From positions 19,769,536-19,833,535 of the forward strand of contig NC_134524.1 of the NCBI RefSeq assembly GCF_027942865.1: a DNA stretch of 64,000 nucleotides, given 5' to 3'. The DNA comes from Odontesthes bonariensis (Eukaryota > Chordata > Actinopteri > Atheriniformes > Atherinopsidae). Positions 1-12,240 of the stretch are shown in pieces. The translations under genes and the position numbers were made by a program. Position 1 is the stretch's first letter. Each line of letters opens with the position of its first letter. The notes beneath the pieces were generated by a model. The model did no database searches and was not told the DNA's origin. It worked only from the letters and a program-made list of their open reading frames with translations.

Positions 1-2506
1 TACTTGAATCAATGAATGTCGTTCAGAAATTAATTTGAAAAAAAAATTATGTCATATTTATTTGTTTTTTATTGAACTTTTATTTCATAATTCTCCTTTT
101 ATCTTTTTCAAAGGAGTTCAGGGGGCCGATAACACTGCTAACTCAACCAAGAATAACACACGCACACACAAAAAAAGATATACTGGAAATCTTCTCAAAC
201 TCCAACTTAGATAGAACTTAATATGGTCAAAGGTCATTTCAGCTTCTTATTCTGATCTATTGCTAAAGATTTTATAGACTTAAAAGCTGTAATTTTACGG
301 TAACATTTCAATGAATAATGTTCACAATTGCTGTAAAAAAAAGTATATGATCACATAATTGTGTCTTCTCTGTATTCTGTTTATGTGGCAGCTGGGTGGA
401 AAATTATATATATATCTGTATATACAACAAAATCAAGTAAAGAGATGTGTTGTTGTTTGAAAATAAATGGCCAAAAAGAAAGAAACTTGAAACTTCATCC
501 ATGTAGAGCTTTAGAAGGAATGAGCCCATTTAAAGCTGCTTTTTTAAAGTCAAGTGTCAGGATGGAGTGGTGTGTTGTCATTGGCGTACTGTTCTTATTT
601 AGCTTCAAACAGGGAGGATATTAATCAATGCCAATGTAGAAGAATCCAAGTAAGATGTCACATATAATTGACTTACATGTTTTTAGTGTTTTTTTGCATT
701 GAGCTTCTGCAGCATCACGCCTCTTGAAACTACTTTCGATATCGTCCATATTAATGACTTCATAGTAAAGATAAATGCTGTGCAAGACAGCTGCTGCACC
801 CGTTCTTTTTAGGGCGTAGCAAGTTTTCCATCAGTCAAGAATTTGAAAGGAGGTGCTTTGTTTGCTTTTGTTGGCACCACAGATGCAACGCTTCTCGGAA
901 ACAGTTCTAAAGTTAAACAATGAAACAATAAGTAAGACCTTTGGGTTGAAGGTGTGCTGTCACAACAAACTGCAGGCACATCGAAAATTCAGTTTAAGGT
1001 TGTTGTTTTTTTTTAAATGTGGAGACGTCCTATGAGTAACTGTAAGTCAGGCTTCGTACAACAGAATAACAGCTAACACTTTCATGAACAATTTAGTTTG
1101 TACACCAGTATGTGTTGACTTTGTTTGCCGCTATTTTCAGCGATTAATTGATCATTTGGTATCTTACTGTATATTTACAGCATCAAAAAACGCATGGAAA
1201 CCAGACAGTCTATGGCATTGTAACAAGGAAATATATGACACAGACAAACATGGAGCTAATGTAATGCTGTAGAGCTATTCTGATTCAACCAGCAGCTGGT
1301 AGGAATGTATTACTACCATCACAAGGTGACAGTAATCTACAGAGCTGTTTTCAGACCATCGTGCAAACAACAACAGAAGAGTGCTTCACCACTGCCACGC
1401 TACAGGATAACATGTCTGACACTGTGAGCTTAGATGCTAATGGTGTCCCAACAGGAGAAACATGCAAAGCTAAACACTGCAGACCATCAAACACTTTGTG
1501 TGGAATTAAAAAAACACAAGCAAAAGTAACATTCCGGACAAACTCTTCCACATTTGCCAGCATGCCAAAGTTTACCACAACTACGCAATATCATTGCAAA
1601 GCACTGAGCACGCCTCTTTTTTTTTCTTTTTGCAGATGTATGAAACTGTGTGTGACGATTATAACAATGTATGCAATATTAATCATAGCATTACAGAACA
1701 TGACAGTATAACTAAAAAGCAATGTGAATGGAGTTAATGGCCATCACTTTCGCTTTTGCATGTGTGTTGACGTGAGCTTATATGTGTGACGAGGGGATGT
1801 TATCAATCTGAACATGTTCAAATATTTCCCTGTGATCACAGACGGTATATTTACCAATGTTTAACATTGGTGCGTTATTCTTAAAGTTCAGTCTTGATGC
1901 TGATATGAAGAATGCATCCACGAGTGGCATTATATTGTCTGTGAGCTTTGAACCAAACAAAGCTGTCTCTGACTGATGAGCGCGCTGCATTGAATAACTG
2001 CCTTGTCTGCAGTGAACGTTTCATGCTGAATTGTACCTGTACACACATGTGGGTGCATGTTCCCCTGCAGAAGCCATCAGACCTTGCAAGGATTTCTGCA
2101 CCAGTCACAGGCATCAAATGCTGTATATACAGCTAAAAACAAAACGGCATTAGGACAGTTACAGATGTGTGGTTAAAACAAGTGTGAGGCCCGTCAGGTG
2201 AAACTGTAACAGACGACCTTGTACCGCAGAAAGCCAGAGGAGCTTTTGTTTTGGCCTTGGCACAGACAGCTGTGTGTTCACTGATTCTGTCCTCACCTGT
2301 GAATATGAGATGTTATCTGCTGAAGTGCTCCAACACCAGAAGTTGTTTTAATTTCTTATTTTTTCAGACATTTGATGTTGTTGTTGCTGGCTGCTTTGAA
2401 TTGCTTTTTTTTTTTACAAGTTGCTGAAGTTACCTTATATCAATGTGAAAGTAATTGTGTCACTGAAGCCACCTTTCATTGGTACACACAAATGAACAAA
2501 TCAAAT
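1..2506. other. AT-rich intergenic DNA, no gene seen
   Basis: I see no ORF with recognisable domains, no exon with good flanking splice sites and no RNA gene here. The short open frames are low-complexity and unlike any family I know. Base composition is AT-rich, like the other intergenic parts of the window. Confidence 0.6.
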
Positions 2507-3309
2507 TGTCAGGGCCTGTGTGTTTTCTGTCTGTCTTTTGTGGTTTTTTTTGTCTGTCTTTAAGTTTTATTTGTTTTTGGAGAAGGCTGCTGCTTACAAC
2601 GGTCAGTCACAAGATGTCGCCAGGTGTCCGTTCCTGGAAGTCTGCAGAGGCCACAAGTCCACACACCTGTGGCTTGTTAGGAGGGCGTGGCCATGAGCTT
2701 CATAAGCGGCGCTCAGACTGCTCTTCGACGCCAGAGTGTTAACCAACATTGGTAACAATCGTCCCTGAGATAGCGCTCTCTCTCTAAAAAGAACTAACCT
2801 CGTCTTATACTCCTCGTCAGGTTTCCCGCTGACCTCACGCCGAATCCCATCCGTGCTGTCTGTTCCAAGGAGTTTCCCGTGAATCTGGTTGCCTGTACGG
2901 ACCTTTCCTCGAGTGTCTCCCCTTCAACACCGCAGGAGGAGCCTGCCAGGAGTCGAACCCGTGGAGGAGTTTTCGTATCCGGAAGTAAAGTGCTCGCTGT
3001 GGATTTATACCTCCCTCAGGATTCAGCCGCACGCAGCTCGTACAGCTCTTACCTCTGTCCACCCTCCGACGCAGCTCGCTCTGCCCACTCTCAGTCCCGC
3101 CAGACTCACAAGTAAGGATATCTAACTGATCATCTGAACTGAAACCTAGACCTGAAAGTAATCATTCCCCTCGTCTGCAGAGACAAGCCTGCAGTCCGTT
3201 CCGGATCCCATCCATCCCACTGTCCCGGTTTTTAATAAACTATCATTGTATCTGACTGCGCTCTCTGGTTGTTTTCCTGCATGTGGGTACAGAAACTTCC
3301 ACCATGACA
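2507..3309 (+). mobile_element. Solo LTR of an LTR retrotransposon
   Basis: The segment starts TGTCAGGG and ends CCATGACA, so it has TG...CA ends. It is flanked by a perfect 5-bp direct repeat CAAAT (2502-2506 and 3310-3314). It holds an AATAAA signal near 3233, and its middle is GC-richer than the flanks. No gag or pol sequence lies next to it, which fits recombination between two LTRs leaving one. The 5-bp target duplication fits Ty3/Gypsy-type elements, but the family is not certain. Short ORFs inside it are not genes. Confidence 0.8.
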
Positions 3310-3486
3310 CAAATAAATTAGACTGCGTTGAAAGACATGTTTTCTTCATTCACAGTTTCCTTCTGAGTATCTTGGTTGTTTGTAAGATAATGGATAAATA
3401 TAGATGCGCATGAATCAGCTCAGATGACCCATATTCCAGCGCTTCATAGAACTCCATATCTACCATACAAGGATGAAAATTCACAA

Positions 3487-4013
3487 GGGCATAAAAGTGA
3501 GAAATGAACTTGAGTCAGTCACAGAATAGATTTTAAAAGCCTGCTGATGGTTTACAAATCCCAGAATTGTTTAGGCCCAAAATACATCTGTGATATGTTC
3601 AGAGAATATAAACCCAGCAGAGCTCTTAGATCCAAGGACTCAGGCCAGCTGGTCCAGTCCAGAGTCCCGACTAAACATGGAGAAGCAGCATTTAGCTGTT
3701 ATGCTGGAAACAAGTGGAACAAACTGCCAGTGGAGATTAAACTTTCACCAAATGTAGACATTTTTAAATCCAGGTTAAAAATAGTTCTTTTCTCATGTGT
3801 CTATGCATGAAATCTGCACAGTATCTTTTTAACTTATCTAGACTGTTGCTTGTTTTTAAATTAATTTGAATTGTATTATTTGTTTCTCTTTATATTCCTT
3901 TATCTATTTTTAATGCTTCTTACACTCCCTGCTGCAATGCTTTTATTGTATGTGAAGCACTTTGAATTGTTTTGTACATGAAATGTGCTATACAAATAAA
4001 TTTGATTTGACTT
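3487..4013 (+). mobile_element. 3' end of an L2/CR1-like LINE (remnant)
   Basis: Frame 3547-3810 encodes the conserved C-terminal tail of fish L2-type LINE proteins (YKPSRALRS, GEAAFSCYAGNKWNKLP, FKSRLK motifs). It is followed by a 3' UTR ending in the usual CACTTTG...GTGCTATACAAATAAA type tail. A related tail lies on the minus strand at 52192-52416. It is truncated, with no RT domain left, so it is not a host gene. Confidence 0.75.
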
Positions 4014-5055
4014 TGACTTTAAAATGACTGAAAAAAATACATGTAATTCCACATGTACCTGCAATCAGCAATTAATATGTTGATTATCATGTTTTTCAAT
4101 CTTATCCAAGCTGCCTTAAATCAGCACCTTGACAAGGCATTATTTTTAAATGTTAAGTTGTGATGCAAAATCGGTTATCGAGATCAAATAGAGCCAATAC
4201 TAAACCAGGAAAAAATATATGAAAAAAACAAAGAAAGCTAATTTTCATTACATACACAAATGTATACTTAAAGATGAGCAAGTTAAAGCAGATTTTAAAG
4301 TGATTTTCAGTGATACTAACTGACATTGATTATACATAAAGATGTCATGATGATAGTAATCATTATAAATTCTGTGTCACAGTGGGAGGACGACAGCTGC
4401 TCTTTTTGTTGCTTTTAAGGTAATTGATTGTAGGTAAGGTAATGAAATTGAAAATGTTTGAGTGGAAACAGACAATCCTTGGCACACAGACATTAATATG
4501 CAAGCAAAAGTGTTTAGAAACAAATATATTAGCCATCAGTCTTTGCGTATGCTGTTTGGTAAAAGTTTATCTTTAAAGTCCCACTCCAGCAGTCACACAT
4601 TCCCAACCAACTCATCTATGTTGCTCAAAATTGTATATTTCGCTGTTTGTGCCTTAAAGAATAAAAACTGCCGTGGAATTAAAGGTATGCTCACCCACCA
4701 AACCACCTTTTTATTATTCCAGAACACACATACAGCCAAGTGAAAAATAAGAACAAATGCTTTGAAGAGTTCATTTGGATCTACAGAAGATGTTGTTTAA
4801 AAAAAATGATCTTCTCAATTTGTTGGAATTCATTTGTAAAATTGGTATAGTTGCTCTAATTAACGACAAACAAATGAAAAAGAACAACGACCAAATGAAA
4901 AAACAAAAAAGACATCTCAAATTTTTAAATTAGACAGTCAGAAACACACATTTGGCATACAGCAAATAAGGCAAAGTGGACCAGTTAGTTACACCTTTTT
5001 AACCACTCAGTGTGACACACAACATTGCTTCCCTCATTTGATCTTCCTGCAGTGC
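4014..5055. other. Intergenic DNA, nothing recognised
   Basis: AT-rich sequence downstream of the minus-strand GIMAP gene. It would hold that gene's 3' UTR. No feature is recognised apart from short AT-rich runs. Confidence 0.5.
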
Positions 5056-6954
5056 TCATTCAAAAGGACTGAAAGGATTGTAAGTTCTTTCAAACAACGA
5101 AAGAAGATTGTTAAAAATGACCTCGGATGTGTTTAGCACGGCCTCGACTTGTACAACTACTTCCTCGACGACCTGCACTGTTGCACCTAAAGCTTTCTCA
5201 ACTGTTAGAACCTCTGCCACTGCCACTGCCGGGACCAATATTTCCTCTCCTAATACTGGTCCTAGCTGTTCTAATTCAGTCAGCGCTACTTCGATTGACA
5301 CCCCAAATCTGCTTTTCATCAAAACAACTGACACGGCTAGAAATCCTGTGATTGCCAAACCCACAAAACCCTTTTTCCATGACTGTGCTGCACCCTCCAC
5401 CTCCTTCCTGATGATATTACTTTTGGCCTGTTTTCGGATTTCTTCCAGTGACATGTTTTTTGATGACTGCTTAATGCACTCTTCCTCATTTTGAATGTCT
5501 CTCTCCACATCTTGAATCATTGTATTGGTGTAGTATCCTCCGGAGTTTTCCTTCACTAGTCGGTCGACGGTCTTGAGCAGCTCCATCCCCTGGAACTGGT
5601 TGCTTCTGTAATCATCTGGCTGGTCATTCTTCCAGTATTTACTGTCGAAGACGTGGCACCGACCTCCGCACTTCTTCACCAAATCACTCAACCCGTCACT
5701 CTGGCCAACATACTCTTCTATTTTCATCCCTTCAGGGAGTTGGTCACCCTGAGTGAAGACCACCACGGCATGCTTTAGAGCATCATCTGAGAAATACTGA
5801 CATATTTGATTGATGACAGCCTGCTCCTGCTCTGTGTATTTCTCCACTTTGAGCACAAGCAGAAAGACGTGAGGCCCAGGAGCACACTCTATGATGCACC
5901 TCACTATCTCAGGCTTCATGTCCTCATCAGACCTTCCTGGGGCAAAGATACCAGGAGTGTCAATCAAAGTGAGGTTCCTCCCACTGACGCATCTGGTTTC
6001 AGCCTGAGAAACCGTACATTTGTTCACTTCATTGAAACGGTTCACTTTGAATGTGGTCTCCCCAAATATGGTATTAGCCAGGCTGCTCCTCCCATTTCCA
6101 GTTTTTCCCAGCAGGACAATCCTCAATGTTTCTGGCACTAAAAATGACAGAAAATGGGAGGATATTGACAGTAGATCAGTGAATTTGTGTGACATTTGTT
6201 TGGTTACCCATTCTCTGTGGATGTGTTCTGCTCAGTTGTGCCTGAATAATTTATGCTGAGCGGCAGAAAAGAGTGGGTCAAAGTTACAACAAAGACACAA
6301 AAAATGTTCTCAAACAAGCACATTTTGTAGATGTGGGAAGTCACACGTATCTGGTTTATATCAATTGACAATGGATTAATTAAAGCGGCAGTGAGAAAAT
6401 GGAATTGTGACAAATATGCATTATTATAATCTTAAAGGATCATTTTGAGAAGTTTCCTGTAATAACAAACATAACAATTGTATATAGAATAGAATAGAAC
6501 ATCTTTATTGTCCCTGATAAAACAATGTTTAAAAACAGTGTTAAACAGTGAAACGAGTTTAGCATCCTTAGGCAGTAGTTAAAAAAATTAAAGAATATTT
6601 TTTTAAATAAATAAATAACACACAGTAAATTAACATTCTATTTCATAGAATGCACCTATTGTATCAAACAAACCAGTCGATATATGAGAGTATATGTAGT
6701 TTCCTCAACATTATAAGCCAAGAGTAACAAAGGGAACCCATGACAGTGATGAAATCTTAGATGGATAAATTATAAGAAGTTTCAAATTGAAATTTTTAAC
6801 AGTATGCTTTTGATCATAGTTAAATTACAAACATTTAAAACCTTTCATGCAGCTTTCATTTTCTAAATACCCCAAAATCATAATTATTAATCATTTTTAT
6901 TCAAATAATAGTATTTGACGAAGGCTGGAAGGAATAACTTCACTTACCGTCCAT
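5056..6954 (-). CDS. GIMAP/AIG1-family GTPase with Arg in place of the P-loop Lys
   Basis: Two coding exons: 6954-6948 (ATGGACG, then a GTAAGT donor) and 6137-5056 (after a TTTTTAG acceptor), joined in phase 1. They give 362 aa starting MDVPETLRIVLLGKTG. The AIG1 GTPase domain spans about residues 8-215. G1 reads GKTGNGRSS, so the nucleotide-binding Lys is Arg19 (codon AGG at 6090-6088). G3 DTPG is intact, the G4 region reads FTQGDQ, and the GIMAP motifs ITECAPGPH-like and CGGRCHVFD are present. After a charged helical stretch comes a hydrophobic segment (FVGLAITGFLAVSVVLM) that could anchor it in a membrane, as in other GIMAPs, and then an acidic hydrophobic tail. GIMAPs are septin/Toc-like GTPases tied to lymphocyte survival. 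The 810-bp intron holds only AT-rich repeat DNA. The Arg may abolish or alter GTP binding. Exon 1 is tiny and rests on its phase and its match to the next gene. Confidence 0.85.
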
Positions 6955-7019
6955 GCTGTCAAATAGAAGTCCGTGCAAAAAAATCACGAGTCGTCTCAAC
7001 TGTGACTCTGTTCTCTCGT

Positions 7020-7110
7020 GCTGTTGCTTTGACTTGCCCCTCGCATTGTTCTTTTTCTACCAGTCTGACTTGTTTTCTGGCAGAGAGCTGATGGTAAGAT
7101 CAGCACACTG
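7020..7110 (-). promoter_or_regulatory. Shared GIMAP 5' region (first of two)
   Basis: This stretch, just upstream of the first coding exon of the 5056-6954 gene, resembles 11095-11150 upstream of the next GIMAP (both contain GTCTGACTTGTTT followed by TCTGGCAG/TCAGCAG). It is probably a conserved promoter or non-coding first exon, and shows the two minus-strand GIMAPs arose by duplication. No TATA box was confidently placed. Confidence 0.4.
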
Positions 7111-9060
7111 AGGACAAGTGTATTAAACAACTCAATCTATAACTTAACAGACAGTACCACAATTCACACAAGAGATGACATCACTTAAAATCCGTACAAA
7201 TTTTAATATAGCTAATATAAGGTTTTTATATTCAGGAAAAGGATATGGCTTTGTAGACTTGACTGTAAAATTTGTTGGCATTATAATGTAACGCTGTTGG
7301 TTCAAATCTGCCGGTCAGATGAGGGCCTATCCTGCGTTTTTTTTTTTTTTCCAGCTACTCCTGCATGCTCCCACTGTCCAAAGACATGCATGTCAGGTTT
7401 ATTACTGATTCTAAATTAGTCATAGCTGTAAGTCTGAGCATGAACGTCTGTATGTCATTTTCTTCATCTTTCATTTACTGTCAGTTTATCGACGGTGTAC
7501 CCCATCACCCACCAAGTAACAGCTGGGACAGAATCCGACCCGTACAGAATGAAGCAGATACAAAAACAGGATGCATGATAGGACGGATGAAGAAATGTAA
7601 AATCTGTCAGTCTTCCAGTGGGAAAAAGCTCTGATATACTCTATGTAGTTCAAGTACAGGTAGAACTGGTATAAAGTGAAAGCATCTGCAAGACAGGGTG
7701 TGTTAGGGTGTTGGAGGTGTTTGCTTGTTTTTATTTCTCAAGATATAAAAACACGCACAGGTTTGGCAGCATGAGCGAGCCTCACAGAATGGAGAAGGGA
7801 GTTGGCTTCTGCAACATTATCATACTTACATTTAAACTTAGATTTGTTTCAGTAGTCACAGAAAAAACAGGAAAACAATAAACATACAGTGTTTACACTT
7901 TACTTATTTCATTCAGACTATCCATTAAATGAAACTCTTTATTGTATGGTAGGGATGTGCAAGATGAAGCTAGCTTACAGCGACTCCACCAGTGTGATGA
8001 GGACTCTCTTACTAAGCCTCACAAAAAGACCAGATGGAAAGACAACGAAAAATGATTGGTTCTGTTGTAGCTGAACGCTCGTGTGACAGCAAACGACAGG
8101 AACAAATAGCTGCTTTGGTGATTTAATGTTGGTTTAATGATGACATTACAAATAAGCAACAAATTGAATTGAATTTGATTAGTCGACCTCAAAGATAATT
8201 TGAAATAGTGTGAGATGTGATGTGATGAGGATACCACCAACTTTCATTCGATCCGATTCCAAGTTAAAACAAAAGGGGATTTTGTTGATACTGGTAGCAA
8301 TACCGATGATTTTTCCAAAAGCCTCATGTGCTAAAAGAAGGGAATTTAAAACATATAGTGTTTCAAATTATATATACACCCAATGACACCAAAACTGGGA
8401 TTAGCTTTCTTATTTTTTTATTTATAGAGCATTTTCAGTTATAATTTCAGTAATAAAGATGAGTAATGATGATAGCAGAAATTCAAACAAAACGATTTGC
8501 ATAGTAATTTTAAATAATGGCAACTGACCTGTAGAACGAGCAAGTGGCAATGTACCATAACCCTGCAACGCATGTAGGTCTTCTTAATGGCTACATAACT
8601 ATGTACTACTAAGTGCAATAAGTGCAGATTTGTGAACGTATCAATACTTTTAATAAAGTATTGATCCTAAAACTGACACATTTGGGATGGCAAATGTCAA
8701 TACTTCAGTACTGATCTGCACAACACCACCCAAAATGCCCATCCCTGTTGGGTAGTTTTTATAAAATTAGTTTTGCATGATGCATAACTTAAACAAAACA
8801 GTCCTCGCTCTGTTGAGCAATGTATTCCTTTAACTCAGCAGTAAGGACTTCATGAGCTACTTTACCAATAAAATAGCTTCTGTCAGAGAGAAGATTCATG
8901 AAATTGCTCCGTATGATCAAGTGCAGCAGCTTTAGATGTGTATTTAGAAACTGATTTGTATTTATTATTTTTCTGTTTCTTTCCAGCATTAGCATTGGAC
9001 TAACAGTAACAATATCTTCTTCTAAGCTATCAACTTATATTTTAAACCCAATCCCAACCA
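7111..9060. other. Intergenic DNA with one old repeat
   Basis: No gene seen. A minus-strand copy of a common teleost interspersed repeat lies at about 7303-7570 (its CCAGCT, CATGCATGTC and GGGAC blocks match, reversed, the copies at 11351-11671 and 56310-56576). The rest is AT-rich and unrecognised. Confidence 0.5.
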
Positions 9061-9380
9061 GGCTGTTCAAGGATGTTTTCCCCTTAATCAGCACTTCCAT
9101 ATTGGATTTGATCAATCTGTCTTTGTTGGCAGGCTTTGTACCACAGCCTTCTAAGGTTGCTGTGATTAAACCATTACTTAATAAAAAAAAAACTACTCTT
9201 CACCCAGAAGTGTTAGCTAATTATATACCTATATCTAATTCCTTTTATGTCTACAGTTCTTGTAAAAATGTATTTACAGAGAATTAATCAGTTTGAAGAG
9301 TTTCAGTCAGGGTTCAGAGTGCATCATAGCACAGAAACAGCACTGAAACAGTTTACAATGATCTCCTATTATTTAATTTA
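9061..9380 (+). mobile_element. L2-like LINE reverse transcriptase fragment
   Basis: The translated + strand matches the N-terminal part of a fish L2-type RT: PTRLFKDVFPLIS, ILDLINLSLLAGFVPQP, KVAVIKPLL, then after a frameshift EEFQSGFRVHHSTETAL. The frame is broken, so this is a dead fragment. It lies just beyond the 3' end of the truncated GIMAP gene. Confidence 0.75.
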
Positions 9381-9596
9381 ATTTAATTTGAATGGATTAT
9401 GATTGTATTATTAGATGTTTATAAGGAATCAGATGATTTATTGTTGAAAAAATGATTATTTGACAAGAAAAAAAATGCCATTAATTGAACCAAAAATGAC
9501 TTGAAAGTTACAGTTTATTGATCACACTGAGGTTTAAATGATATTCTGATTGGTATAATCTTTGTAAAATACAATAATACACACGATTAAGATCCC

Positions 9597-10978
9597 TTAA
9601 ATTATATACACTGTGCAGACTTGAAGCAAGGCAATATGGAAGAGGACATCAGGCAAGGAATCATAATGTGTAAATATACAAATCAACTCTTTACTCTGAC
9701 GGACAAACTCCTCGATCGTCATTCCTTCAGCCAGCTGGTCACCGTGAGTGAAGAGCACTGTGGCATATTTCAAAGCTTCCTCTGAGAAAAATGTGTTCAG
9801 TGTCTCTATGATTGCCTTCTCCTGTTCAGTGAATTTATCCACCCTGAGCACGATAAGAAAAACATGAGGGCCAGGAGCGCATTCTGTGATGCACTTCACT
9901 ACCACAGGCTTCATTTCCTCCTCAGACCTCTTTGTGTCAAATAATCCAGGGGTGTCAACAAAGACGATGCTTTTCCCATTGACGCGTCTCGATTCAGTTT
10001 GACATTCAATTGTTCCAGATTCGGGAGTATGGTTGGTGGCAAACACATTCTCTTTGAATAAAGTGTTGGCGAGGCTGCTTTTCCCAGCTCCAGTCTTACC
10101 CAAGATCACAATCCTTCTCGAAAACTCTGTAACACAAGAATAACTGTACGGTATTTATGTTGACATGCGACACCTTCAACAGCGCGAACCCTGAGAGATG
10201 TGCTTTTACACCTCATAAGAGTGTTGAAATATGTATCATTGTATCATTTATCATTTATCAATATGTATCATTTATCGCATTTCCAATTATACTAATAATT
10301 AAGTTTGCACACAAAATAATATTTAAACCAAAAGGAAAGGAAAAAAATAAATAAATTGGTGACGGAGAAAAAATATCATGGAAAAACTTTGCTTTTCTTT
10401 TCTTTGGGGCAGTGATATTATACGCTTTGTGGTAAAAATATCAAAGTTTAAAGAAGCAACTGCATAATTTTTACTAATTTTGAGTTTAATATATACCAAA
10501 ACAGAGATGGCTGAGGTAGGTTTACGTGTAAACTGATCACAATATCATGATGTATCATGATTGATGATTTTTTTGTTACTTATTTAGCATTTACATAAAA
10601 ACTCAATTGGGTTAAAGTAGATATTCAAATTCATGTAGAGATGTTACTCCTTCCAGATAATAAAGTGATTTTTTTTTCTTGTCACTGGAAGACTGGGAAC
10701 ACTCTTTACTTTAATTTAGTATAATTTGAACAGTTGGATATTGGTAAAATGAACACGACTTCACAGTAAAGACAACATAACAATGCTAATTTCATCTGAC
10801 ACAAATGTGAAATTGTATTGTCAATAATCCTCCAGACAGACTTAAGTTATTCCTTAATCCATGCTGTTATTTGTGCATATTATCACTATCAACTCAGAAT
10901 GAATAAGAGTGACTTACCATCAGTGATGGACTCGGAACACATTTCATCACTCTCAGGTTTTGACTCGGCTGATCCCAT
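9597..10978 (-). pseudogene. 3'-truncated GIMAP/AIG1 GTPase gene
   Basis: Exon 1 (10978-10918, MGSAESKPESDEMCSESITD, GTAAGT donor) joins in phase 1 to exon 2 (10126-9597, after TGTGTTACAG), giving 196 aa. The GTPase core looks sound: G1 GKTGAGKSS, G3 DTPG, G4 region FTHGDQ. After residue ~163 (RQSKEL) the sequence leaves the family consensus, where NDLVKKCGGRCHVFD would be expected, and ends at an unrelated stop 29 codons later. About half of a normal GIMAP is therefore missing, including the C-terminal helices and any membrane segment. The likely cause is a deletion or insertion at about 9680. Only if the short product is stable could it work, for example as a partner of other GIMAPs. The N-terminal 20 residues are Ser/Glu-rich with no known motif. 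Confidence 0.75.
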
Positions 10979-11350
10979 TTCTCCCCAACTTGCACACAAA
11001 GCAATTTCAAACATATAAGTTATGCAGCATGTACGCTGTGAACCAAACAGATCAGTGCAGAGATCAAAACGGATCCCAGGAAGCTGTGACTGCCTTTCGC
11101 TGTCTTTCTCCACCTGTCTGACTTGTTTCTCAGCAGCGAGATGGTATGAATGCATCACACAAACACAAGTCTTCAGAACAGGCTTGGCTGCCTGTCAAAG
11201 ATCTAAGTTCTGTTTTTCATTTACTTAAGAAATTGTATTGCATATTCCATGTGATACTATTAGACGTGTGTCTTTTTTACCTACTGAATTCACAGTTAAG
11301 ACATGCTGGTATTTATAGATTATTATGGCCAGGTTCGTCAGGTAATATTG

Positions 11351-11671
11351 TCCATCCATCCATTTTCTGTACCCGCTTAATCTGACTCAGAGTTGCTGGA
11401 GCCTATCCCAGCTGCCCTGGACAGGTCGACAGTCCATCACAGGGACACACAGAGACAAACAACCATCAACGCTCACACATGCTCCTAACTACAATTTAGA
11501 GTCACCAGTTAACCTAACATACATGTTTTTGGGTGGTGGAAGCCAGAGTGCCCAAAGAGAACCCACGCACACACGGGCAGAACATGCAAACTCCACACAG
11601 AAAGGACCCAAAGGGGATTCGAACCAGGAGCCCTTTTGCTGTGAGGCGACGGTGCTAACCACCGTGCAGCC
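11351..11671 (+). repeat. Teleost interspersed repeat with (CATC)n head
   Basis: Starts CCATCCATCCATTTTCTGTACCCGCTT, and includes GGAGCCTATCCCAGCTG, AACCTAACATACATGTTTTTGG, GAGAACCCACGCACACACGG and GGGGATTCGAACCAGGAGCCC blocks before GCTAACCACCGTGCAGCC. This is a very common fish repeat whose class I do not assign with certainty (SINE- or LINE-tail-like). A second copy is at 56310-56576 and a reversed one at 7303-7570. Confidence 0.8.
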
Positions 11672-11974
11672 AAACTACCTTTTGACTCCAAATAATTTGG
11701 CTACATAAAAATTCTTCTGCTTTAGATGAGGAATCAGTTGTTATACCATGACATTAAAACCTTAAACATAAACTACATATTTGAAAATAGTTCCAACAAA
11801 TACAAGCTGAAATTTTTACTTTTGTAAGGGAGAAATGGTCTAGCTATATAATTTCTCTTGATGGTATTTCCGTGACTTCTATGCTACAGTGAGGAACCTT
11901 GGAGTTATTTTTGACCAGAATTTATCATTTGACATTTAAAACAGGTTTCTAGAACTGCGTTATTTCACCTTCAC

Positions 11975-12240
11975 CATGGAAAAGTTTTTCCATGATGTTT
12001 TAAATGTTTTTTAAAAAAACAAAAAACTTATTAAAACAAAAGTATACCCAATTCAAAAAATTAGTATTTCTTTCCTCTTCTTTTGGTTTTACTATTATTT
12101 TGTGTGCAAACTAAATTATTAGTATTATTGGAAATGCAACATGCCATGATACATATTTCAACACTGTTATGAGGTGTAAAATCACATCTCTCAGGGTTCT
12201 ACGCTGTTCAAGCTGTTGCATGTTCTATGCATTTTCTGTA
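11975..12240 (-). repeat. Inverted copy of part of the GIMAP 9597-10978 intron
   Basis: The + strand here matches the reverse complement of about 10160-10395. Shared blocks include GGAAAAGTTTTTCCATGAT, ATTTTGTGTGCAAACT, TGATACATATTTCAACACT and CATCTCTCAGGGTTC. The copy stops before any exon. It shows an inverted duplication of GIMAP intron sequence, probably a relic of a lost GIMAP copy facing the other way. Confidence 0.65.

Noticed and set aside
5108-5494. Thr/Ser-rich 128-aa ORF on the + strand
   Set aside because: Shadow of the minus-strand GIMAP C-terminal region; no independent support.
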